From Bacillota bacterium (GTDB taxonomy: Bacteria > Bacillota > UBA4882 > UBA8346), in NCBI GenBank assembly GCA_023400055.1, contig JAEXFN010000029.1, forward strand, positions 1-34,097: DNA of 34,097 nucleotides. The letters run 5' to 3'. The notes under the pieces were generated by a model. That model was not told the origin of the DNA and searched no databases. It saw only the letters and a program-made list of their open reading frames with translations. Of this stretch, positions 1 to 7,173 are shown piece by piece. How positions within the stretch are numbered: the stretch's first letter is position 1; every line of letters begins with the position of its first letter. The position numbers and the translations under genes were made by a program.

Positions 1-85
1 CCGGTAATCGTCTTCGCCATCCCTGGCCTTCTGTCTGGCTACTAGGCCATGGCTTTCGTTGTCCCCTTCGCTGGACGACCGCAGT

Positions 86-132
86 TTTTCATCCATGAAA
101 AGATGCGTCGCCCGCCTTCATCCTTGAAGGCG
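86..132. repeat. Two adjacent short palindromes
   Basis: 86-92 (TTTTCAT) pairs with 95-101 across CC. 113-120 (CGCCTTCA) pairs perfectly with 125-132 across the loop TCCT. Both have ATCC at or near the centre, like the GCCATCC hairpins further right. Confidence 0.6.
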
Positions 133-200
133 CTGGTTTACGAAAGTTAAGTGGCTCATAAATAGATGTCGGATAAAAGCATAAAGGTTCAAAATAACAC

Positions 201-222
201 CCGTCTCCAGGGAGGGAGACGG
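201..222. repeat. Perfect 8-bp hairpin, loop AGGGAG
   Basis: CCGTCTCC at 201-208 pairs with GGAGACGG at 215-222 around a 6-nt loop. The loop closely matches that of the hairpin at 744-765 (AGGGAT), so the two may belong to one family. Confidence 0.7.
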
Positions 223-338
223 CGCCGCTTCTTTTCAGGAGGAAAAACAGCGGTCGGGGTCGGAAGCCTACACTTGGTTGCCAGGCAGATGGCCATGGAT
301 GGCGGCGGCATTCTAAAACCCCGGATGAATCAGGAGGC

Positions 339-396
339 CTTGGAACCTCGGTTCCAAGTGGGCGGATTCCAAAGGGTGTCCCACTACACCCTTTGG
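339..396. repeat. Tandem pair of strong hairpins
   Basis: CTTGGAACC at 339-347 pairs with 350-358 across two bases. Eleven bases later CCAAAGGGTGT at 369-379 pairs perfectly with 386-396 around the loop CCCACT. No U-run follows on either strand, so these are not typical intrinsic terminators. Confidence 0.75.
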
Positions 397-595
397 TCCG
401 GGGGGCGTGGGGGCAGGAATAGCCCCCATTGACCCTCAGCTTTCTCCTAAACAATACATCAATAATACATCCATCTTTCAGTTAGTTACTTAATAAGCTT
501 CGCTCACTCACGGAGAGCTTGAAGGATAAGTCATGACGTCTATGGACCTAACCCTCGGCCCTTTGCGGCTGATCTCCATCCACGGACGCCGCAAG

Positions 596-670
596 CTTAA
601 GCCATCCTGGCTCTGGGGCTGCGCGTTTTGCCATCCTTGGCCGCTTGCCCTTAAGCCATCCTGGCTCTGG
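596..670 (+). repeat. 21-bp direct repeat with GCCATCC hairpins
   Basis: The 21 bases at 596-616 recur exactly at 650-670, an offset of 54 bp. Each copy contains the small hairpin GCCATCCTGGC. A related GCCATCCTTGGC lies between them at 630-641 and another, GCCATCCCTGGC, at 16-27. Confidence 0.7.
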
Positions 671-671
671 C

Positions 672-695
672 TTCCCGAATCGGCCGAATCGGGAA
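672..695. repeat. 24-bp near-perfect palindrome
   Basis: TTCCCGA at 672-678 pairs with TCGGGAA at 689-695. Between them TCGGCCGA (680-687) is itself a palindrome. A single A/A mismatch on each side breaks an otherwise complete 24-bp dyad, which could be an operator or a cruciform-forming site. Confidence 0.65.
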
Positions 696-743
696 AACGA
701 ATCCATGGGCATCCCAATTCTACCTAACATTTTTGCAATCATA

Positions 744-931
744 CAGCCGCCAGGGATGGCGGCTGCGCGGTGTTGCTGCCCGGATGAAAGCACCGCCGTC
801 GGCCGGGGACCATCCTATGGAAGACGCCGGCAATGGAAGCCGGCGTCCAAACTTAATTGTTCGTTTATCTTGCCGGTTTGCGGACGAACCGGACACCCGC
901 GGGGTTCTAAGGGGAAGCAGCGTCCCCTTAG
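744..931. repeat. Three hairpins in 190 bp
   Basis: CAGCCGCC 744-751 pairs with 758-765 (loop AGGGAT). GACGCCGGC 823-831 pairs with 839-847 (loop AATGGAA). CTAAGGGGA 907-915 pairs with 923-931 (loop AGCAGCG). All stems are perfect, 8 or 9 bp, with 6-7 nt loops. A weaker 6-bp one sits at 873-892. Confidence 0.7.
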
Positions 932-1135
932 CGGCCGGGTTGCAAGGAGTCTGCCGCTCAAATGCTTGCTCGCCCGCAGGCGAAATCCTTGTTTTAGGCC
1001 CAAAAACTTTAACTTACAATTCAAATCAAACCGATCTCCCATCGAAAACCAACTCCGTCTTTGCTGAGCAAACTCGATAATCAGAAGCTCGTTCGGTCGT
1101 TAAGCATCGTGATTCCGGATAAGATGACTTTGGCG

Positions 1136-2200
1136 TCATTCCTCGGTATCCCGGTCATTCTCCAAGTCGCTCCAGCGCAGCGGGGCATCTTGCGGAATCC
1201 GGCGCGCCGCGCGCGCGCCGATAAAGCGCGGCAGATGCTTCGGAGCGACGCCCGAGCCGGGGCGTTTCAGGGCGAGCATATCCCGGGTAATGATTGTCTG
1301 TGGCTCAATTTGCGTTTTCGCGACAATGCTCTTGCGGGTCAGCGCGCGGAGCTCTTTTTCGGCCTCCGTCAGCACTCGGTGCCCATCGCCCAGGGCCGCT
1401 TCCACGTTTCGGATGCTTTCGACCAAGCGCTTAAATTCGGCCGGGTCGAGCGAAGCCCGGTGATCGGGACCGGCCAGCTCCTTATCCAACGTGAAATGCT
1501 TCTCGACCATCAGCGCGCCGAGGGCGATGGCGGCGATGGCCGCCTCGCTTCCTTCGCTGTGGTCGGAATAGCCGACCGGCAAATGAAAAGCGGTCTTCAG
1601 CGTGCCGATTACCGCCAGATTCAAACCGGCATACGCCGCCGGATAACTGGAGACGCAGTGGAATAATACGATCTGGCGGTTTCCGGCGGCCAGGGCCGCG
1701 TCGACCGCCGCTTCGATCTCGCCCAGCAAGGCCATTCCCGTCGACAGGATGAGCGGCTTTCCGTAGGAAGCCACCTGGGCGATTAACGGCAAGTTGGTGA
1801 GTTCGCCGGAGGGAATTTTGAAGGCGGAAAGCCCCGCTTGTTGAAGTTGGGCGGCGCTGCGCTCGTCAAACACCGACATCAAAAAGAAAATCCCCGACTC
1901 AGCGGCTTTTTGCCGCAAAACCGCGATGCCTGCTTCCGGCAACTGGAGCCGTTTCAACATCTGATACTGATCTTCGTCGCGCGAATTCTCGCCGCGCTGA
2001 TAAGCGGCTTTTCCGGTCCCCGGCAGAATCATCTCTTCCGGAATGAACGCCTGAAACTTAATGGCGTCCGCGCCGATTCGGGCCGCTTCTTCCAATAAAG
2101 CCACCGCCATATCCAAATCGCCGTTGTGATTCACCCCGGCCTCGGCGATAATCTTTACCCGCGGACGGGCCGACGAATGGCCGAAAATCTCGTCGAACAT
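1136..2200 (-). CDS. neuB: N-acetylneuraminate/legionaminate synthase family (NeuB)
   Basis: A 354-residue protein that should condense phosphoenolpyruvate with an N-acetylated hexosamine to form a nonulosonic acid (sialic, legionaminic or related) in the cytoplasm. The N-terminal two-thirds is the NeuB TIM barrel: IIAEAGVNHNGD near residue 17, IKFQAF, STGM, HCVSSYPA, GYSDHS and VEKHFTLD. The last 60 residues form the SAF (antifreeze-like) domain, beginning near RKSIVAKTQI. The start is ATG behind GGGAGAGG. It is monocistronic: the terminator of the next operon lies upstream, and the hairpin-rich region lies downstream. No NeuA, NeuC or legionaminate genes are visible in the window, so the exact sugar is unknown. 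Family assignment is firm; substrate is open. Confidence 0.93.
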   Translation of the reverse strand: MFDEIFGHSSARPRVKIIAEAGVNHNGDLDMAVALLEEAARIGADAIKFQAFIPEEMILPGTGKAAYQRGENSRDEDQYQMLKRLQLPEAGIAVLRQKAAESGIFFLMSVFDERSAAQLQQAGLSAFKIPSGELTNLPLIAQVASYGKPLILSTGMALLGEIEAAVDAALAAGNRQIVLFHCVSSYPAAYAGLNLAVIGTLKTAFHLPVGYSDHSEGSEAAIAAIALGALMVEKHFTLDKELAGPDHRASLDPAEFKRLVESIRNVEAALGDGHRVLTEAEKELRALTRKSIVAKTQIEPQTIITRDMLALKRPGSGVAPKHLPRFIGARAARRIPQDAPLRWSDLENDRDTEE

Positions 2201-2369
2201 CAGCGACCTCTCCCTTCATCCTTCGTCATGGCAAAACAGGCGGAATATTCTAGACTCTATACCAAACCCGCCCCAAAGCGATGTCAGCCATGTTATGTAT
2301 ATGAGGTGGCCGGCTGATTATGAAATAGGCTTCAAAAACGGGCTGAATCAAAGCGTCTGGCACAAATAA

Positions 2370-2397
2370 AAAACTCCTTAATAAAAAAAGGAGTTTT
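2370..2397 (-). terminator. Terminator of the cell-wall polymer operon
   Basis: AAAACTCCTT at 2370-2379 pairs with AAGGAGTTTT at 2388-2397. On the minus strand the stem is followed by a T-rich tail. It lies about 50 bp past the yitT stop and separates that operon from neuB. Confidence 0.88.
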
Positions 2398-2447
2398 CGG
2401 CTTAACGAAATATAAGTCCGGTATATCGGCCGGCTAAAGATTTTTGA

Positions 2448-3323
2448 TTACTCTTTGAATCCTTCCCCCAAGACCTCATGGACGTCGGAGATGATGACAA
2501 ACGCCTTGGGATCGATCTGGTGGACCAGTTCCTTCATCTTGCTCACTTCGGCGCGGGAAATGACGCACAAGATTACTTCCTTGCGCGTGGTCGAATAGAG
2601 GCCCCGGCCGGACAGTCCGGTAGCGCCCCGCTGCAATTCGCTGAGGATTTTTTGGCCAATCGCCTCGGAATGCTCGGAAATGATGAACGCCGCCTTCGCG
2701 TAGTCGAATCCCTCTAAGATAATATCGACCACTTTGCCCGTTACAAAAAGCGTAATAATCGCATATAAAGCCAGTTCCGTGCTACGAAAGACCAGTCCGG
2801 CCAGCGCGATGATCGATCCGTCAAAAAACAGCAGCGATTGCCCGACCGAGATTCCGGTAAAGCGGTGGAGCAATTGCGCCGCCAGGTCGGTCCCTCCCGT
2901 GGTGCCCCGGAAACGGAAAGCGAGTCCCATGCCGATGCCCGCCACCACCCCGCCGTACAACGCCGCTAAAAGCGGTTCGCGGGTCAAGGGTTGCAGATGG
3001 ACGACCTTATCCCAAAACTCCAGCGTAATCGAGATAAACGCTGCGCCAAACAGGGTCTTCGCGCCGAAGCGCGGGCCAAAGACCCACAGGCACGCCAGGA
3101 ACAGCGGCAAATTGAGCATGAACATCGTCCAGGACACGGACCAGCCCCACAAGTAATACAGCACGATCGCCAAGCCGCTGACGCCGCCGGCGGCGATCTT
3201 ATTGGGAATCTGCAACCAGGACAGGGCCAGCGAGGTTAAGCTGACTCCCACCAAAATCCCCAGATAATCCAGGAGCTCGCGCCGGACCGCCTCGCGATTA
3301 ATGTTGATGCGCGGCAATTTCAT
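2448..3323 (-). CDS. YitT family membrane protein (DUF161 + DUF2179)
   Basis: A 291-residue integral membrane protein. Five or six hydrophobic segments fill residues 18 to about 205, including the family motif AGGVSGLAIVL near residue 45 and RGTTGGTDL near 139. A soluble DUF2179 domain follows (GATGLSGRGLYS, then KAFVIISDVHEVLGEGF at the end). The function of YitT proteins is not settled; transport roles have been proposed. The start is ATG, preceded by AAGGAGGTGATC at 3331-3342, essentially a full anti-Shine-Dalgarno match. Its ATG overlaps the stop of the upstream tagA-like gene by 4 bp (ATGA), so the two are translationally coupled. Last gene of the operon, directly before the terminator. 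Confidence 0.92.
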   Translation of the reverse strand: MKLPRININREAVRRELLDYLGILVGVSLTSLALSWLQIPNKIAAGGVSGLAIVLYYLWGWSVSWTMFMLNLPLFLACLWVFGPRFGAKTLFGAAFISITLEFWDKVVHLQPLTREPLLAALYGGVVAGIGMGLAFRFRGTTGGTDLAAQLLHRFTGISVGQSLLFFDGSIIALAGLVFRSTELALYAIITLFVTGKVVDIILEGFDYAKAAFIISEHSEAIGQKILSELQRGATGLSGRGLYSTTRKEVILCVISRAEVSKMKELVHQIDPKAFVIISDVHEVLGEGFKE

Positions 3324-4066
3324 GACTTCGGATCACCTCCTTCCTTTGAAAATCGAATATGCTGCGTCCAGAACCGGATTAAATCGGGGAGCTTCTTCCA
3401 TCGCGCCGGCTCCCGGGCCATGCGGTAGAGCCATTCCCAGCCGCAACGGCGCACGATGGGGGGAGCTTCCCTTTTTAACCCGGCCAAGACTTCCAAGGCG
3501 CCCCCGACGCCGATCCCGACCGTACCCGGCAGTTGGGGCAGATGTTGTGCCAAAAAAAGCTCCTGGGCCGGGGAACCCAACCCGGCTACCAGCAAACACG
3601 GCCCCCTGCGCCGCAATTCGGTCATGGCCATTGCCCCTTCCGGGTGGGTTGGGGGGAAGCCGTGCTGGATCCCGGCGATCTTTAATTGCGGCCAAGCTTC
3701 CCGCAAAACCCGCCGCAGCGGAGCGGTTATGGCCGGCGGACCTCCGTAGCAGAACACCGGAAACCCGCTCCCGGCGCACCAGCTCAGCATCGCCCGCAGG
3801 AGGTCGATCCCGGCCCAGCGCGTTATCGCCCGGTAACCGCGGCGGCGCAACGCCATCTCGATCCCGAAGCCATCGATCAGTACCAGATCGGCCGCCTGCA
3901 GGGCTCGTTGCAACTGCGGATCGCGGCCCGCGTTGACCAGCATCAGCGCGTTCAAGGTAACGATCTGGCGCGGTTGTCCCGGAGTTTTAAACCAGCCGCC
4001 AATCAATTCCGTCAATTCCTGCTTAACCAGCAGATCAACCGGAATGTCCTGTATATGGATACGCAT
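3320..4066 (-). CDS. WecG/TagA/CpsF family glycosyltransferase
   Basis: A 248-residue enzyme that in characterised members moves ManNAc (or ManNAcA) from UDP to a lipid-linked GlcNAc, the committed step of wall teichoic acid or related polymers, at the inner membrane face. From Met at 4066 the expected active-site residues fall at Thr37, Asn39 (TLN), Asp65 (LIDGFG) and Arg83 (TRWAG). As I recall, this is the numbering of the Thermoanaerobacter TagA enzyme, and it supports this ATG over the in-frame TTG at 4081. The pattern GVGGALEVLAGLKREAP is present. The C-terminal tail is Arg/Lys-rich, as in the membrane-associating appendage of TagA. It overlaps csaB by 32 bp upstream and yitT by 4 bp downstream. 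Confidence 0.93.
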   Translation of the reverse strand: MRIHIQDIPVDLLVKQELTELIGGWFKTPGQPRQIVTLNALMLVNAGRDPQLQRALQAADLVLIDGFGIEMALRRRGYRAITRWAGIDLLRAMLSWCAGSGFPVFCYGGPPAITAPLRRVLREAWPQLKIAGIQHGFPPTHPEGAMAMTELRRRGPCLLVAGLGSPAQELFLAQHLPQLPGTVGIGVGGALEVLAGLKREAPPIVRRCGWEWLYRMAREPARWKKLPDLIRFWTQHIRFSKEGGDPKS

Positions 4067-5135
4067 CCCGTTTGGACTCAATCACCTTTTCCAGCAACAT
4101 TCGGTTCTCCGCGGCCCGGGCTCGCCAGCAAGATACTTCCGGCCCAAGACCCGGCGAGCCTTTCTCATCGCTATGATAAAGCTTGCCCAAAATCCGCTGC
4201 GGCATGATATCCCAATCCGCGGCACTGCGTATCCGCCGAAAGGGCAAGTTCATCTGCAGGCAGAACCCTTCAATCTTCGGGTCGCATGAAAGGCCGAACC
4301 CGGGCACGCCCTGAACCGCCGCCGCCACCAAGCCATGCAATCTGGCACTCACCAGCAAATCCAATCCGCCGACCGCGGTTTGTAGCTCTTCCCATTCTTC
4401 AGCGGGCGGCAGCAGTACGGTTTCCGTGGCAACCGCCACGATCTCGGCCAGCTGCAAGTCGGCCGGCTCGGTAATCAATAGGTATACCGATACGTCGTTT
4501 TGACTTTTTAACAACTGAACCAGCCCCGCCCAATCTTGAAAAGACGCGGCGCGGTCGCGCCGGATGGCGACCCCGATGCGGAACCGGCGATCCGCCGAAT
4601 ACGGCTCCCAATAATGGATGATTTGCGGCTTCGGAACCGGCTCAGTGACCAATAACGGCTCAGCGGTCCAATGGAGCTCCGGCCGGGTAACCCCCAGGGC
4701 CGACAAGGCCGCCAGCGATAAGCGATCGCGCAGCACGATCAAATCGGCGCGGTTCAGGGCCAAACCGGCCAGCTTCTTGCCAATCCGGGTTTCGAACGGT
4801 CCGATGCCCTGTCCGTACAGCAAGACTTTCATTCCGCAGATTTTGGCCAGGACGGTCAAGCCGGCATAATATAATAAACTGCGCAGGCTGGAGTGATCCT
4901 GAAACAGACTGCCGCCGCCCCCGATGAGCCACTCCGACCTCCGAAAGGGGGCCAACCATGACCAAAGCTCCAGTCTTCCACAAGCCTGCACCCGGTGGCG
5001 GAAAGCGGTCTGAGCAGGATTGGCCGAGATTACCGTGATCGGCAGGGCCGGCTCAATTTGGCGTAATTCCCGGATTAATAGCCGGAGATTGGCCTCATCT
5101 CCGATGTTGCCGTGGCCGTAATAACCAAAGATCAC
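4035..5135 (-). CDS. csaB: Polysaccharide pyruvyl transferase CsaB
   Basis: A 366-residue enzyme expected to transfer pyruvate from PEP to ManNAc residues of the secondary cell-wall polymer. Pyruvylated polymer is the ligand of SLH domains that anchor S-layer proteins. Motifs: IFGYYGHGNIGDEANL at the very start, LIGGGGSLFQDHSS near residue 90, LLYGQGIGPF, VSARLHGLVAAAVQGVP near residue 275. An open frame runs upstream to 5747, but that part overlaps the ligase gene entirely and has no family features. The true start is the GTG at 5135, sharing its first base with the ligase stop (TAGTG) and preceded by CGGAGGAG. No SLH protein is in the window, so S-layer anchoring is inferred from the family. 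Confidence 0.93.
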   Translation of the reverse strand: MIFGYYGHGNIGDEANLRLLIRELRQIEPALPITVISANPAQTAFRHRVQACGRLELWSWLAPFRRSEWLIGGGGSLFQDHSSLRSLLYYAGLTVLAKICGMKVLLYGQGIGPFETRIGKKLAGLALNRADLIVLRDRLSLAALSALGVTRPELHWTAEPLLVTEPVPKPQIIHYWEPYSADRRFRIGVAIRRDRAASFQDWAGLVQLLKSQNDVSVYLLITEPADLQLAEIVAVATETVLLPPAEEWEELQTAVGGLDLLVSARLHGLVAAAVQGVPGFGLSCDPKIEGFCLQMNLPFRRIRSAADWDIMPQRILGKLYHSDEKGSPGLGPEVSCWRARAAENRMLLEKVIESKRDAYPYTGHSG

Positions 5136-6574
5136 TACTCCTCCGGCTGAATTATCCGTGGCTTTATCGGATGGGCGAAAGTGAGTCCGACCAAAAACCA
5201 AAAGTATCCTCCCCACAGCGGGTGAACGTCCCAGCTTTCGGTGCAGCCGTATAGCAGAAAAACGAACGCCGCGACGGCCGCGGTCTTCATCAGCTCGGGC
5301 AAACGGACCAGCCGCAGCAGCCGTTCCCTGAGCAGCAACCCCATCCCCAGCAGACCGACCAGGCCGTGTTCCAGCCATAACTGCAAGTACCATTGGTGAG
5401 CGTGCCCCGCTTCGGCATTGGCGCCCATAAACCAGGGATAAACCGCTTCGAAGTGGCCCGGCCCGGCTCCCCACAACCAAAAATCGGGTATCGCTCGGGC
5501 CACTCCCTCCCAAATGCGCCAGCGAAACCGGAGCGAACTGTCGCCCAAAGTGACCAGGCTCCCGATCCGGGCCCGAAAATCGGGTAAAGAAAGCAACAGC
5601 AATAAAAACAGACCGCCCATCGCTAAGTAACGCCAGCTCAGCTTCTTCCGGAACCGCAGCAACAGGAGGAACCCGCCGCTGAGCCAGGCCGCCCGGGAAT
5701 AGGTAAGATATAACGATAGCGCCGCCAGACAGCCGATGGCCAACCAAGCCAAGCGCTGCCAGAGTTTCCGGGCATCGCGAAACAGCCGGTCACACAAAAC
5801 CATGACAATCAAGAGATAGAGCGCATAATAAATTGGATTGCCGAAAAGCGAATAAACCCGAATGGGAATCTGCTGCGCTTGATCCGGACTGAGCCAGCCG
5901 GCCGCGGTCGGCACGCCCGACAGATACTGGCGGAAGCCCATCGCCATCCAGAGCGGACTCGTCGCCGCCAGCCAACGCATCACCTTTTCCCAGAGCCGGA
6001 CGTGGAACGCCAATCCTGTCGCCCAGGCCAGCAGCAGCCACGTTTCGAGCTGCAACAATCGCTGCCAGCTCTGGCCCAAACCTCCTGCCGAAAAAACCGC
6101 TCCGCCAAACCATAGTATCCCCAACCAGCCGATGCCGGGAGCCGGACAACTTTTGACGGGATTCATCAAGCCATAGTACAAGAATAAGAAAGGAATCAAG
6201 CCCGGCCAGGAACCGATGATCGGCAGAAAGACCAGGTATAACACGATAAAGGCTTCTAAAACCGGCCGCCACCACCAGCTAACGCTGAGGGTACCCAATC
6301 TTTGCCGCAGGACCGAAGCGCTCGCCTCAAGTCGAGCGAGGCTTTTGAAAGCCAGCGATTGCCGCCAGAATCGCGCCGCCGTTTCCAATCCATCCCGGCC
6401 GCGGCTCAGCCACCGGCCCGGCAGCCGCAGCCAATCCTGGCTCCGGCTTTGCCGAAACCAGCTGAAACCCAGGCGCTTCATCCGGGCCAATCGGCGTCCG
6501 CCGGCATGAATCCAGCGAGCGGACAATGAATGCTCGATCCAGGCGGGCCATATTGGCCGGGGCAACCCATTCAT
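5135..6574 (-). CDS. O-antigen ligase-like membrane protein (Wzy_C)
   Basis: A 479-residue polytopic membrane protein, about ten hydrophobic segments from residue 105 onward. It resembles O-antigen ligases and polymerases that join lipid-linked glycans to an acceptor on the outer face of the membrane. Visible hallmarks are SLFGNPIYYALYL, a YSRAAWLSG loop, and the large external loop with WGAGPGHFEAVYPWF followed by GHAHQWYLQLWLEHGLVG, matching the H-N-x-x-L-x-x-x-x-E-x-G type motif. The first 90 residues are unusually rich in Arg and Trp and are predicted cytoplasmic. The start is ATG at 6574, overlapping the DUF4330 stop (ATGA). An upstream TTG-type extension to 6634 lies inside that gene and was rejected. 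In this operon it most likely handles the polymer that TagA and CsaB make. Confidence 0.85.
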   Translation of the reverse strand: MNGLPRPIWPAWIEHSLSARWIHAGGRRLARMKRLGFSWFRQSRSQDWLRLPGRWLSRGRDGLETAARFWRQSLAFKSLARLEASASVLRQRLGTLSVSWWWRPVLEAFIVLYLVFLPIIGSWPGLIPFLFLYYGLMNPVKSCPAPGIGWLGILWFGGAVFSAGGLGQSWQRLLQLETWLLLAWATGLAFHVRLWEKVMRWLAATSPLWMAMGFRQYLSGVPTAAGWLSPDQAQQIPIRVYSLFGNPIYYALYLLIVMVLCDRLFRDARKLWQRLAWLAIGCLAALSLYLTYSRAAWLSGGFLLLLRFRKKLSWRYLAMGGLFLLLLLSLPDFRARIGSLVTLGDSSLRFRWRIWEGVARAIPDFWLWGAGPGHFEAVYPWFMGANAEAGHAHQWYLQLWLEHGLVGLLGMGLLLRERLLRLVRLPELMKTAAVAAFVFLLYGCTESWDVHPLWGGYFWFLVGLTFAHPIKPRIIQPEE

Positions 6575-7074
6575 TGGATATTGACCCTTAATGAATCGAT
6601 CTCCGCCCGGAAACGGGTATATAAGGTATGGCAAGCCAGACGATCCCCCACCCGGACCGCCAATTTTCCCAGATAGATTCCGGCCCGGGCCGGACCGGTG
6701 ACGACCCGTCCGCTCTGGCGGCGCAATTCCAAACGAAGGTCGATATTCTGGGGTGCTTTAACGAGTACCAGCTGGCCGTCCTTTTGGAGCAAAACCTCCG
6801 CGGGCTGCACCGTTTTGCGGATGACTTTGCCAAGATAGGCGTTGGGACCGTCCTGAAACAGATCCTGGCCCACGCTGATGCTGGAAGCGATATATGGCGG
6901 CAGATTCCGGGCCAGCAGGCCGATGGTGACCGGTCGGGTCTTCAAATCCAGGGGAGCCGGCCGGTAGTCGGAAAGCAGCCGGATGCCCAAAGCCATGACC
7001 AGCAATAACAAAATCAGATCGACCGGGTTGATCAGACCGAATAGTTTGCCGTGATCATCAACCAAACTGCTCAT
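6571..7074 (-). CDS. DUF4330 family membrane-anchored protein
   Basis: A 167-residue protein of the DUF4330 type. The start MSSLVDDHGKLFGLINPVD leads into one transmembrane helix (about residues 16-35), then a beta-rich domain that should lie outside the membrane (VTIGLLARNLPPYIASSI, LGKVIRKTVQPAEV). The function is unknown. Family members commonly sit next to O-antigen ligase and csaB genes in Firmicutes, as here, which suggests a role in polymer export or assembly. First gene of the operon. Its promoter must lie in the short gap 7075-7144, but I see no clear -10/-35 pair. The ribosome site GGTGAGATGAA is moderate. Confidence 0.85.
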   Translation of the reverse strand: MSSLVDDHGKLFGLINPVDLILLLLVMALGIRLLSDYRPAPLDLKTRPVTIGLLARNLPPYIASSISVGQDLFQDGPNAYLGKVIRKTVQPAEVLLQKDGQLVLVKAPQNIDLRLELRRQSGRVVTGPARAGIYLGKLAVRVGDRLACHTLYTRFRAEIDSLRVNIQ

Positions 7075-7144
7075 TTCATCTCACCGTTCCTGGCTCAGCC
7101 TTAATCTTAGTCTATCCAGAATCCGCATTCCCAACGTCCGTTAA

Positions 7145-7173
7145 AACAAATTTGCCGGTCTCCCGGCAAATTG
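7145..7173 (-). terminator. Terminator of gatCAB
   Basis: AATTTGCCGG at 7149-7158 pairs with CCGGCAAATT at 7163-7172 around TCTC. The minus strand continues TTTGTTTTAA. The stem starts directly after the gatB stop codon. Confidence 0.88.

Larger units (their letters stand above)
1..1135. other. Gene-free, hairpin-rich left edge
   Basis: No open frame here looks like a gene. The frames at 89-454 (-), 645-1067 (+) and 733-1080 (+) have low-complexity translations and no recognisable family. The stretch is instead full of short inverted repeats, listed separately: 86-101, 113-132, 201-222, 339-358, 369-396, 672-695, 744-765, 823-847 and 907-931. It also has four small GCCATCC(N)TGGC hairpins and a 21-bp direct repeat. 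It lies downstream of neuB on the opposite side from its promoter. It could be a cluster of REP-like elements, a decayed mobile element, or structured RNA. I cannot tell which. Confidence 0.6.

Noticed and set aside
89..454. 121-codon minus-strand frame
   Set aside because: It spans several hairpins, has odd composition, no ribosome site and no family resemblance.
1..1135. Insertion sequence or integron remnant
   Set aside because: No transposase fragment, terminal inverted repeat pair or target duplication could be identified; only local hairpins are visible.
5136..5747. N-terminal extension of CsaB to 5747
   Set aside because: It overlaps the ligase gene in full, contains no CsaB features, and the family start motif begins at the GTG at 5135.
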